A program made the translations under genes and the position numbers. DNA of 64,000 nt, taken from Veronia pacifica (GTDB taxonomy: Bacteria > Pseudomonadota > Gammaproteobacteria > Enterobacterales > Vibrionaceae). Positions 28,661 to 37,390 of the stretch are shown in pieces (positions within the stretch are counted from its first letter, which is position 1; each line of letters opens with the position of its first letter). The DNA is taken from contig NZ_LYBM01000014.1 in NCBI RefSeq assembly GCF_001707825.1, positions 38,411-102,410 on the forward strand, in the 5' to 3' direction. The notes below the pieces were generated by a model. It had not been told where the DNA came from. It saw nothing but the letters and a program-made list of their open reading frames with translations, and made no database searches.

Positions 28661-29635
28661 ATGGATGCGTTTAAACCCTATCCGCTCAAAAAACAGTCCC
28701 GCCTGTACCGCCAGTTTCCCTCTTTAAGACGTTATAACCCGTTCTCAGTGAAGCAAGCTGGTTGGATACTATTTGGCCCGTCGATTTTACCGTCCCATCT
28801 CGAACATATTAGCTTCTATCTGGGGGAAGACGTGGAGCCAGTGGCGGGGTGGACAGTCGCCGACCATACCGTGCTGCTTATGCCTGGGACGCTCAATCCC
28901 GATATTGAAGAGATATGTCAGGCAATAGAGCTGGACTATGCGTCAGTCGACTGTCTGCCTGAATTGGACCAACCGGGTCTTGCAGTCTTTGACATGGACT
29001 CCACCGCGATACAGATTGAATGTATCGATGAAATAGCTGCACTTGCCGGCGTTGGCGAGCAAGTCTCGGAAGTCACTGAGCGCGCAATGCAAGGTGAGCT
29101 GGATTTCGAGCAGAGTTTGCGTGAGCGGGTTGCTGCCCTGAAAGGAGCTGATATGGCGATACTCACACAAGTTCGTGACAGCTTGCCGTTGATGCCGGGA
29201 ATGGGACAACTGGTGGCGACGCTGAAACATTTTGGCTGGAAAGTGGCGATTGCCTCCGGCGGTTTTACGTGGTTTTCAGACAAGTTGAAACAGGATCTAC
29301 AGCTTGATCATGCTGAATCCAACCAGCTTGTTATTGATGGCAATGTTCTGAGTGGAGAACTGACAGGCAACATTGTCGATGCACAAAGAAAAGCAGACAT
29401 ATTACGTGAACTGGCCGATAAGTTTGATATACCGGCCACCAACACGATTGCGGTTGGCGATGGCGCGAATGATCTGGTAATGATGGCCTCGGCAGGGCTG
29501 GGGATAGCATTTCATGCGAAGCCTAAAGTTGAGGCACAGGCTCAGGCCGCTGTGCGATTCAGCGACCTTGTCGGTGTTGCCTGCATTCTCTCTGCCTCAT
29601 TAATCAAGACAGGTCAGCTTTCCCTCAAGGGCTGA
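28661..29635 (+). CDS. serB: Phosphoserine phosphatase
   Basis: Last step of serine biosynthesis. 324 residues: an ~100-residue N-terminal regulatory part and a HAD phosphatase domain with FDMDSTAIQIECIDEIA (nucleophile Asp ~110), IASGGFTWFSDKL, and VGDGANDLVMMASAGLGIAFHAKP. AAGGA precedes the ATG. Its 3' end overlaps the convergent PilZ gene by 22 bases. Confidence 0.97.
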   Translation: MDAFKPYPLKKQSRLYRQFPSLRRYNPFSVKQAGWILFGPSILPSHLEHISFYLGEDVEPVAGWTVADHTVLLMPGTLNPDIEEICQAIELDYASVDCLPELDQPGLAVFDMDSTAIQIECIDEIAALAGVGEQVSEVTERAMQGELDFEQSLRERVAALKGADMAILTQVRDSLPLMPGMGQLVATLKHFGWKVAIASGGFTWFSDKLKQDLQLDHAESNQLVIDGNVLSGELTGNIVDAQRKADILRELADKFDIPATNTIAVGDGANDLVMMASAGLGIAFHAKPKVEAQAQAAVRFSDLVGVACILSASLIKTGQLSLKG

Positions 29636-31572
29636 CGGATCTTCAGGGTAGCTCGCAGTAGCACCTCATCGGTGATATCTGTGAGCTCTCCATAAATACA
29701 CATCTGGTCCATTTCACTTTCCAGCGCTCTCACTTTGTTGCTTGCCGTAAAATAGAGGGCTTCAAGTTCATTGCGTTTTACATGATTCAATATACCTGAC
29801 AGTGCCTGCATGGTATTTCTGACTGCAATGAACTGACCGCGTTTTCTACTTTCAACAATAAAAGCAACTCTTTGCTCATACGTGGCGAAATCAGAGGCAG
29901 CCTTCACGACGATTTTGTCGTCATGGCCAAAGTTGTACAGCACCACATAAAACTCCTGATAAATGGTGCCGCCGTTTTGAAAGACCTGCCTGACGGCCTG
30001 ATAAAAGATTGCATGAAAAATAGGCTCCAGACTGAGCTTACCCTTCTCATTGTAAGTCGCCAGTACCTGATTCAGGAAATTGTCCATGGAGCTGATACCA
30101 AATGCCCTGACAGATAACGCATCACCGTCACGGGCAATAAAATAGCGTGTGGATGACAGATGTCCAATCGCTACTTTCTTGAGTCCTTCGCTAAGGTGCG
30201 AGCGATCAGCGGCGAACACCTCACGGACCTCCGAACGCGATCGTTTATGACGGGTAAACGGAGTCAGGCTATCTACCTTGGCAGAAGCCACATCGGCAGG
30301 CATATAATCTTCCGTGTGCTCTCTGGTAATATCCTGAACGAAAGCGATGTGTGACAGCCGGGTTAAATCAGGGTAACCCTTTAGCTCTTTCCGGTTCACT
30401 TCGCTGAAGGTTACCCTGAGTACCCGCCATGAGCTTTTCTGAGAGCCAATCTGACAAAGGAGGTGTCTTTTCTTAATCGAAAGCTCATGAGAGCCCGCGC
30501 AAAGGTAATACTTTTTCCCATTGTGATGTTGATGGAAACAATAGAAGAAGACTTCCTGCAGGCGTTCCAGTTGCTTAATACGCTCCGCAGAAAACAGCTG
30601 GTCGAAGAAGTGTTGGTTGTTTTCATCGTGCCAATATGTCCATTCGGCTTGATTATTGGCGTTCAGTAACACAAAACGTGGAGTCTCACCTTCAAAATAA
30701 ATCGGCAAGCTCTTCGTCCGCTCAGCAATAACACCCTCAAGTGCCCGGTTTCTCAGGTTTTCTATTTTATCCTGATTCTCAAAGCGCCTTTTCGGTTCTT
30801 TTCCTGCAATTAAAGGTTGGATGATCCCAGTAACAGATTCTGACTCAAACTGAGAAACCAGCGCCAGTCCCAACGACACCCACTGAGAACTGTGGCTGTA
30901 CTCTTTTATCCGAGTAATTCGATAGCGAAAGCCCATGATATTACCGGGTGGTCTGGCATCTTTGTAAGGGTTTTTAAGCTGGACAGTCAGCGTATCGCCC
31001 TCTCGATAATCAAATGCCGATGTCAGCCTGAGTTTGATGCCAGATCGAGAGATATTTTGGGTAGAGCCATGAACAATCGTGTTGTCTTCCAGCATTGCCG
31101 TGATAGGGATCGACAGATTAAACCGACTCTCCTTGCGCAAAATGTTTTTACCGAACTCAACGTAGCGTGCGCTCAGCCAAGGTGAGGTCAGTTTGCCTTG
31201 CTCGTTATCCTCGCTGGTTTGCAGCAGACGGTTACTATTCGGCATACGCTGCAGCTCTTCGTAGAGTCCTTGGGTAAATACTCCTCCAAAATCGGGAAGG
31301 CGTTTCAGATAATGGTTGAGTGCCACGTCATCAACCCAGGATCGCGTATTATGCAGTAGGTACAGTCGGCAATCTCCCTGTACTTTACCGCGCAGGTCTA
31401 AATGCTTATTGCAGGGTGCCATAAGGCGTTTAAGTTCAATCTTTATAAGTACTTTTGCTGCACTTGGCAGACTTTGAGAAAGCTTGTTCAGCTTGTCTTC
31501 AAATTCAGACAAAAAATAAAGAGGTAACAGTGCCTGAACCTCTTTATGGTACTCATGCATTTTTATCGTCAT
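29614..31572 (-). CDS. PlzC-like PilZ-domain c-di-GMP receptor, copy 1
   Basis: 652-residue protein with a PilZ motif pair, RKESR (about residue 150) and NISRSGIKL, that binds c-di-GMP in this family. The rest (a N-terminal CNKHLDLRGKVQGD segment and a long C-terminal half) matches the neighbouring paralogue throughout but no other fold I know. In Vibrio cholerae the PilZ protein PlzC lies between serB and radA, so this is probably its orthologue. No signal peptide or membrane segment. Converges on and overlaps serB by 22 bases. Confidence 0.82.
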   Translation of the reverse strand: MTIKMHEYHKEVQALLPLYFLSEFEDKLNKLSQSLPSAAKVLIKIELKRLMAPCNKHLDLRGKVQGDCRLYLLHNTRSWVDDVALNHYLKRLPDFGGVFTQGLYEELQRMPNSNRLLQTSEDNEQGKLTSPWLSARYVEFGKNILRKESRFNLSIPITAMLEDNTIVHGSTQNISRSGIKLRLTSAFDYREGDTLTVQLKNPYKDARPPGNIMGFRYRITRIKEYSHSSQWVSLGLALVSQFESESVTGIIQPLIAGKEPKRRFENQDKIENLRNRALEGVIAERTKSLPIYFEGETPRFVLLNANNQAEWTYWHDENNQHFFDQLFSAERIKQLERLQEVFFYCFHQHHNGKKYYLCAGSHELSIKKRHLLCQIGSQKSSWRVLRVTFSEVNRKELKGYPDLTRLSHIAFVQDITREHTEDYMPADVASAKVDSLTPFTRHKRSRSEVREVFAADRSHLSEGLKKVAIGHLSSTRYFIARDGDALSVRAFGISSMDNFLNQVLATYNEKGKLSLEPIFHAIFYQAVRQVFQNGGTIYQEFYVVLYNFGHDDKIVVKAASDFATYEQRVAFIVESRKRGQFIAVRNTMQALSGILNHVKRNELEALYFTASNKVRALESEMDQMCIYGELTDITDEVLLRATLKIRQPLRES

Positions 31573-32036
31573 GGTTTTATTTTTTTGAGTGTATTCTGGA
31601 CGAACACCAGTGGAGGATTTATCTAAACATAACGATATCAGTCGAACTTATGGGTATACAAAAATAGGCAAAATGTGAATGAGAAATTAAGCTTATACGG
31701 CAATTTTTGTACAACTAAGTGAAAACGTAATATTGTTATCCGACTCAAATCACTCCAAAAATTCAGTATTCTTTGGTTTATCCGTTATTGGAATTTTATT
31801 AGGCAATGGGACGTATATTGAGTCAACTCAAAAATAATATGATGTGATAAAAGTGCGTATTCTGGTGGCTAAAAGTCGTTATTTGTGGCGTTTTTGCTGT
31901 AATGTGTGTAAAAAATGCAAAAGAATTTGAGTTGGAAAAGATAGGCAATATTATATTCACGCGCACTGTTATGTTAAGACTATTTAGCCTGTGCAACCAT
32001 TTTGCAGAGCCTAAATTGCCTTTTTTTCTGGTCAAA
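31573..32036. other. AT-rich gap between the two PilZ paralogues
   Basis: 464 bases, AT-rich, with no credible coding region on either strand and no strong terminator. It should hold the promoter of the downstream copy (29614-31572, minus strand). I see nothing else in it. Confidence 0.4.
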
Positions 32037-33989
32037 TTACTGGTTGCCTAACAAATACCGCTTCAATACTTCCTGAGTAATATTGGTCAGCTCACCGAAA
32101 ACACATATTGAATTCATTTCATGTTGTAAAAGGGTGATTTGATTTCTTGAATTTGTGAGCAGGGGACTGAGTGCTCTGTTGTCGGCATAATCATAAACGC
32201 GCCGAATGGGCTGCAACGTGTTTCTTACTGCGACAAAACTTCCCATCTTACGGGCATTAATGATGAAGTTTACTCTGTCTATGGGTGATGAAAATTCACT
32301 GAAGGTTCGCACGGCTGACCTGACCTTGTTTTTCCCGGCAGGAAATATCGCAATATAAAAGTCGATGTGGCTGATGGGGGGAGGTGAGTTTTTCTTGGCC
32401 GCTTTTTTTATCAACCTCATTAGCTCGTCGTGATAAAGAGGCTGAAGTGACATATTGCTGGTTTTTTTCTTCTCCAGCAGAATCTGGTTAAGAAAGTTGT
32501 TATGGGTATTAATCACAAAGGCATGGGCAGAATAAATCATGTCTTTTTTGCCCAGAAAATAGCTGGTGCTGTCAAAATGGTCGACAGAAATTTTACGCAA
32601 TAAATCAGCAAATTGAGACTGGATGTCTGGATTGATTGGGCTGATACGTGAGCTGTTATATAAACTGCGACTAAAGCGGTTCAGCAGCTCCGTCTTCACC
32701 TCTGGTTCAGGTGACTCAATCTGGTAGTCGTCCCGCTGGTCATGGTCGGTCAGATCCTGAATCAATACAATGTGACTCAACGCTGCCATATCGGTAGGAG
32801 AATCTTTCAGCTCATCTTTTTCTATAGCACTGAGTCTGAGGCGCAGTATCCGCCATGAAGGTTCATTAATACCGATCGACCAAAAGTGTTTTCTTTCCTG
32901 CTCGGAAAGTTCTGTATCCGATGCGCAGACATAATATTTCTGGTCTTTTTTGTAGCGACAAAAACAGTAAAAAATGAGCTCACGTTCTTTTTGGAGACTC
33001 TGTAAACGCCCCTCACTGAGCAGTTGTGAGAAGAACTGCTCGCCTTTTTCGTTGTGCCAGTAATCCCAGATGCCCCGATTCATCAATGTCATGAGTGCAA
33101 AGCGAATGGCACCAAACTCCAGAAAAAGCGCCAGTGTGGTGGTATGATTGACCACCACTTTTTCAAGTGCTCTATGCCTGATGTTATCTATCTGGTGATT
33201 GCTATCTTCTGTTGGTTTTTGAGACTTCTTGTTGCGGTGCCGATTATCAATAACTGCTCCTATCGCCTTTGACGGCGACACGATTTTCAGCCCCAAGGTC
33301 ATAAAGTGGCTACTGTAGGAATAGTCACGAATTTGGGTGATAGTGTAGGTAATTCCCTCAATAAGCTCCGGCATCTCTTCTGCTTCGTCGAGTTTGGGAA
33401 ATCGAATCGTGACTTCATCGTCGACATGATAATCGAATGCGGCCGTTGCTTTGATTTTTAGACCTGATGAGGAAATATCCAGCGTGTTACCATGCACCAA
33501 GCACCCGTCAGGCAGCACCAGTTCTATGGTGGCGAAGAATTTATATCGACTCTCTTTTCGCAGTATCCCTGCACCTGATTTGAAGTATTCAGCCGAGAAG
33601 TTAGCGGTCGGTTCTGCTTTGTGTTGGGTGGGTTTGAGTAACACATTTCGTTTTTCCTGCTTCGGCTGCAGCTCCTCCCACAGACCATGGGTTAATGAAC
33701 CACCATAAAACTCTATGCGTTTGCGGTAATGATTGAGTGCAATATCATCAAGCCAGCAGCGCTCATTCTCCAGTTCGTACTCCCTCACTTCACCCGGTAC
33801 CCGGCCACGCAAATCCAAGCGTTTGGAGCATGGCGTCATCCTGCGGTTAATCTCCATTTTAATCATGAAGACCTCGGTAGAGGTGTATTTACTGGATAAT
33901 GCGTCTAATCTTGCTTCAAAGTTAGGTTTAAGAAAATGTGGGAGCAACTCAATGACAACATGCTCAAATTTCTGCGCGCTAATAGTCAT
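32037..33989 (-). CDS. PlzC-like PilZ-domain c-di-GMP receptor, copy 2
   Basis: 650-residue paralogue of the preceding gene over its whole length: CSKRLDLRGRVPGEVREYE versus CNKHLDLRGKVQGDCRLYL, and PilZ motifs RKESR and DISSSGLKI. The start at 33989 (MTISAQKFEHVVIELLPHF) aligns with copy 1; an upstream ATG at 34031 adds 14 residues and has GAGGAA somewhat far ahead. Divergent from radA. Divergence between the copies is high, so the duplication is old or the two were acquired apart. Confidence 0.82.
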   Translation of the reverse strand: MTISAQKFEHVVIELLPHFLKPNFEARLDALSSKYTSTEVFMIKMEINRRMTPCSKRLDLRGRVPGEVREYELENERCWLDDIALNHYRKRIEFYGGSLTHGLWEELQPKQEKRNVLLKPTQHKAEPTANFSAEYFKSGAGILRKESRYKFFATIELVLPDGCLVHGNTLDISSSGLKIKATAAFDYHVDDEVTIRFPKLDEAEEMPELIEGITYTITQIRDYSYSSHFMTLGLKIVSPSKAIGAVIDNRHRNKKSQKPTEDSNHQIDNIRHRALEKVVVNHTTTLALFLEFGAIRFALMTLMNRGIWDYWHNEKGEQFFSQLLSEGRLQSLQKERELIFYCFCRYKKDQKYYVCASDTELSEQERKHFWSIGINEPSWRILRLRLSAIEKDELKDSPTDMAALSHIVLIQDLTDHDQRDDYQIESPEPEVKTELLNRFSRSLYNSSRISPINPDIQSQFADLLRKISVDHFDSTSYFLGKKDMIYSAHAFVINTHNNFLNQILLEKKKTSNMSLQPLYHDELMRLIKKAAKKNSPPPISHIDFYIAIFPAGKNKVRSAVRTFSEFSSPIDRVNFIINARKMGSFVAVRNTLQPIRRVYDYADNRALSPLLTNSRNQITLLQHEMNSICVFGELTNITQEVLKRYLLGNQ

Positions 33990-34102
33990 GTCTGATAAAC
34001 TGAAATGCCATTCTATGATCAATCGTTTCATGTAATTGTAGTTTGTTCCTCATAGATAACAGGGTATTACACTTTTTTTCCTCAGATCATTTCGGAGAGC
34101 GA

Positions 34103-35482
34103 ATGGCAAAAGCAAAACGCGCCTACGTTTGCAACGACTGCGGCGCTGATTATCCGCGCTGGCAGGGACAGTGTTCGGCGTGTGCCGCATGGAACACAAT
34201 TACCGAAGTTAGGCTTGCCGCGTCACCTCAGGTTGCCCGTAACGAAAAATACGCAGGCTATGCGGGAACCACAGAAGCCAAGGTACAAACGCTGGAAAGT
34301 ATCGACCTACAGGAAGTTCCGCGCTTTACCAGTGGTTTTAAAGAGTTGGACCGTGTGCTCGGTGGCGGTATTGTACCGGGAGCGGCGATCCTGATTGGCG
34401 GCAACCCGGGGGCGGGTAAAAGTACTTTGTTACTGCAAACCATGTGCTGGCTAGCCAGCCAGATGCCAACCCTTTATGTGACAGGAGAAGAGTCACTTCA
34501 GCAGGTGGCAATGCGTGCTGATCGTCTTGGGTTACCGAAAGATAAGCTGAAAATGCTGTCGGAAACCAATGTTGAGGCTATCTGCCAGATCGCCCGGCAG
34601 GAAAATCCGAGGATCATGGTGATTGACTCGATTCAGGTGATGCATGTTTCTGACGTGCAGTCGGCACCGGGCAGCGTCGCTCAGGTAAGAGAGTCTGCTG
34701 CGGCGCTGACCCGTTATGCTAAACAGCATAACGTGGCTATTTTTATGGTCGGCCACGTAACCAAAGATGGCAGTCTCGCTGGCCCTAAAGTGTTGGAGCA
34801 CTGTATAGACTGCTCTGTGCTATTAGATGGCTCCAGTGACAGTCGTTTCCGCACGCTGCGCAGCCACAAAAACCGCTTTGGTGCCGTGAATGAGCTTGGT
34901 GTATTTGCGATGACCGGGCAGGGGCTTCGTGAAGTCAATAATCCCTCCGCTATTTTTCTCAGCCGGGGTGAGGAAGTTACCTCGGGCAGTTCTGTCATGG
35001 TGATCTGGGAAGGCACCCGGCCTTTGCTGGTTGAGTTACAGGCATTGGTAGATTACTCACAGCTGGCTAACCCAAGACGGGTGACAGTGGGCCTTGATCA
35101 TAACCGACTGGCGATCCTGCTGGCAGTGTTACACAAACATGGTGGCCTGCAGATGTCGGATCAGGACGTATTTGTGAACGTTGTCGGTGGCGTTAAGGTG
35201 GGTGAAACCAGTGCGGATCTCGCTTTACTGCTGGCACTGATCTCCAGTTTCCGCGATCGTCCTCTGCCCAGAGATCTTGTGGTGTTCGGGGAAGTAGGGC
35301 TGGCAGGGGAAATCCGCCCTGTCCCTAGCGGTCAGGAACGTCTGATGGAAGCGGCTAAACACGGTTTTACCCGCGCTGTTGTGCCCTCTGCCAATGTACC
35401 TAAGGCAGAAATGAAAGGGATGAAGGTTTATGGCGTTAACAAGCTATCTGAAGCTCTGCAGGTTTTAGATGAGTTTGATTGA
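34103..35482 (+). CDS. radA: DNA repair protein RadA (Sms)
   Basis: RecA-like helicase for branch migration in recombination. From ATG 34103 (MAKAKRAYVCNDCG; GGAGAG upstream) it is 459 residues: C4 zinc finger (VCNDCG...GQCSACAAW), Walker A GGNPGAGKST, RadA-specific KNRFG motif (SHKNRFGAVNELGVF), and a C-terminal Lon-like domain. Upstream in-frame codons to 34043 lack support. Ends at a strong terminator. Confidence 0.97.
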   Translation: MAKAKRAYVCNDCGADYPRWQGQCSACAAWNTITEVRLAASPQVARNEKYAGYAGTTEAKVQTLESIDLQEVPRFTSGFKELDRVLGGGIVPGAAILIGGNPGAGKSTLLLQTMCWLASQMPTLYVTGEESLQQVAMRADRLGLPKDKLKMLSETNVEAICQIARQENPRIMVIDSIQVMHVSDVQSAPGSVAQVRESAAALTRYAKQHNVAIFMVGHVTKDGSLAGPKVLEHCIDCSVLLDGSSDSRFRTLRSHKNRFGAVNELGVFAMTGQGLREVNNPSAIFLSRGEEVTSGSSVMVIWEGTRPLLVELQALVDYSQLANPRRVTVGLDHNRLAILLAVLHKHGGLQMSDQDVFVNVVGGVKVGETSADLALLLALISSFRDRPLPRDLVVFGEVGLAGEIRPVPSGQERLMEAAKHGFTRAVVPSANVPKAEMKGMKVYGVNKLSEALQVLDEFD

Positions 35483-35500
35483 TGCTATACGCAAAAGCGA

Positions 35501-35528
35501 AAAGAGCGCCGAGGCGCTCTTTTTTTCC
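35501..35528 (+). terminator. Terminator after radA
   Basis: AAGAGCGCC-GAG-GCGCTC followed by eight T, 20 bases after the radA stop. Confidence 0.9.
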
Positions 35529-35612
35529 GACGTAAGTGTTTAATGTCCAAACGGATATAGCGTTGACACATGCACGACGCCACTAGAGCTATTCGAACTT
35601 CTCCTATCGAAG

Positions 35613-36725
35613 CTATTCTTTTTCTTCCTGTCGAGCGGGCTTGCGGTTCGCCAGCATCGGCGATTGCTCTGGCGGTGTTGATGAGGCCACCTGAATATTG
35701 GTTGCCACCATTCCTTCAATGATGCTGATAAGATTTGCCCAATCAACCCGCTTTTCTTTGTGAAGCAGTGACTCAAAACTTTCCGGTGTCCATGACATGA
35801 AAAATGAGGGGTTCAATGCCCTGCCAACAAATCGCACTTCGTAGTGAAGGTGTGGTCCTGTAGAGAGGCCTGTGTTACCCGTCCATGCAATCAGATCTCC
35901 CTTGCGGACAAACTGCCCGAGCTTGACGTTAAACTTCTCAAGGTGCGCATATAGCGTCATAAAACCAAAGGCATGCCCTACTTTGAGTACATTACCGTAA
36001 CCGGTTTTTCTGTTGTTACGTTTGTACTCCACCACACCGTCTGCCGGAGCGTATATTGGCGTACCAATATTGGCGGTCAAATCCAAGCCGAGATGAAATT
36101 TTTTTTTGCCGGTCACTGGATGTTTTCTCGAACCGAATCCAGACGAATAACGGAATTTTTTGATGGGTTTACCGCTGGGGATCAGCTTGAGCATGGTCGC
36201 ACGTACCGCAGAGTTCATGGCTGCGGCTTCGATTCTGCTACTGAGCTCCTCAATGTCAGACAGCTCTTTGTCCAACCCCAACACTACCTCCACGCTTGAA
36301 ACACGCTGAGAGAGGTAAGTCAGCTCGGTATCTTTTTCCTCAATAACCTGAGCATGAGCACTTTCCTTGGCTTCAATGATTTGTTCATACTCATCCTGCT
36401 TGGCTGCGATGATCTCAGCATGATCCAGCTGAATATCGTCGATGTCCTCAATAAGTTGCTGACGCTGTTCAATCAAAGACTGCCGCTGAAGTGCCAGCTC
36501 TTCCAACTGATTGGTTAACTCTGTTTTTTTCTCCGCAAGGCTCTTCACCGTCATTTCGGCTGTACTTGAACGGTGAGTAAGATAGTAAATAGCCGATATA
36601 CCGAGCGCGATAGACAGAAAAGAAAACAGTACAGCGAATCCCAGTACTTTTCTTTTCGACGGAGATAGGACAAAAAACTTCGACCCATAGGGGTGCGAGA
36701 CGGTGATTCGAATATTATCCGCCAT
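35613..36725 (-). CDS. M23-family (LytM-like) metallopeptidase with coiled coil
   Basis: About 370 residues from ATG 36725 (MADNIRITVSHPYGSKFF); an earlier in-frame ATG at 36755 is possible. One N-terminal membrane segment (VLGFAVLFSFLSIALGISAIYYL), a long Q/E-rich coiled coil (about residues 55-130), and a periplasmic M23 domain with metal/catalytic motifs HLGLDLT and HLHYEV, so it is probably an active peptidoglycan endopeptidase, unlike degenerate EnvC-type proteins. C-terminal Pro/Gln-rich tail. Neighbouring PilZ gene is 34+ bases upstream on the same strand. Confidence 0.88.
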   Translation of the reverse strand: MADNIRITVSHPYGSKFFVLSPSKRKVLGFAVLFSFLSIALGISAIYYLTHRSSTAEMTVKSLAEKKTELTNQLEELALQRQSLIEQRQQLIEDIDDIQLDHAEIIAAKQDEYEQIIEAKESAHAQVIEEKDTELTYLSQRVSSVEVVLGLDKELSDIEELSSRIEAAAMNSAVRATMLKLIPSGKPIKKFRYSSGFGSRKHPVTGKKKFHLGLDLTANIGTPIYAPADGVVEYKRNNRKTGYGNVLKVGHAFGFMTLYAHLEKFNVKLGQFVRKGDLIAWTGNTGLSTGPHLHYEVRFVGRALNPSFFMSWTPESFESLLHKEKRVDWANLISIIEGMVATNIQVASSTPPEQSPMLANRKPARQEEKE

Positions 36726-36789
36726 AAAAACAATGCTCTGCTTCTTGGTTGTCAATCCCTGACTAAATAGCGTACTCAGCAGCTATTCA

Positions 36790-37161
36790 TCAGACCTGTT
36801 CCTTCAAATCTGCCAGCTGCGCCAATTCCCGGCGCAAAAGATTATGGTCTCCAACATTCAGTTCAATTAAACGTTTGAGGTGGCTGGCACTGTCAATATC
36901 AACATGCGTGATCTTAAACCTCAGGTGGTGTTCATCTTCGTCGACCAAAGTGACGTCCATAAAAAGCTCAATGTCTGAATCGTGCAAACAGAAGCAAAGC
37001 TCAAAAGAGGCTGTGTCAGTCTGTTCCCAGTTTTCAGGCTTTTCAAGCAAGGCTCCTTTCAACGAAAGATCAAGAATACTTGATGGCCATGTATTCTCAT
37101 CCTGACATACGACTGCTTTTGCATGATAAACCACTCTGGAGAACTTTCGGCGTTCGCGCAT
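36790..37161 (-). CDS. Single-domain PilZ protein
   Basis: 123 residues that are almost only a PilZ domain: RERRKFSR at the N terminus and DLSLKGALL supply the two c-di-GMP-binding motifs (RxxxR and DxSxxG). A C-terminal helix (HLKRLIELNVGDHNLLRRELAQL) follows. Possibly a diffusible c-di-GMP adaptor. Same strand and just upstream of the M23 peptidase gene, so co-transcription is likely, which would link c-di-GMP to envelope remodelling (inference). Confidence 0.88.
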   Translation of the reverse strand: MRERRKFSRVVYHAKAVVCQDENTWPSSILDLSLKGALLEKPENWEQTDTASFELCFCLHDSDIELFMDVTLVDEDEHHLRFKITHVDIDSASHLKRLIELNVGDHNLLRRELAQLADLKEQV

Positions 37162-37311
37162 GAGACAATCCTAGATTCACTATCAGATTTATTTTGAATG
37201 TTGACAGGGCTCATGCATCGAAAAAAACACAGACCCTAGCTAAAAAACTAGCTTGGAAGGAAAATTCAGCAAGGAATAGAGGGAGAAAAAACGGTGATCT
37301 GTCTGATAAAC

Positions 37312-37346
37312 GAGAAGGTGGCAAAAGGCCACCTTCTCTGTTTTTT
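37312..37346. terminator. Strong terminator hairpin downstream of ettA
   Basis: GAGAAGGTGGC pairs perfectly (11 bp) with GCCACCTTCTC around AAAAG. On the plus strand TGTTTTTT follows; on the minus strand GTTTAT follows. It lies 45 bases past the ettA stop (minus), but the better T-tract is on the plus strand, where no gene precedes it. Confidence 0.75.
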
Positions 37347-37390
37347 AAGCCTGTGTACGAAAGTAAATACTTACCCTTAGTATGAAGAAT

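Noticed and set aside
37194..37385. Plus-strand 63-codon frame between the PilZ gene and ettA
   Set aside because: Lys/Arg-rich random composition, covers the terminator hairpin, no ribosome-binding site; a non-coding transcript is the only option kept open.
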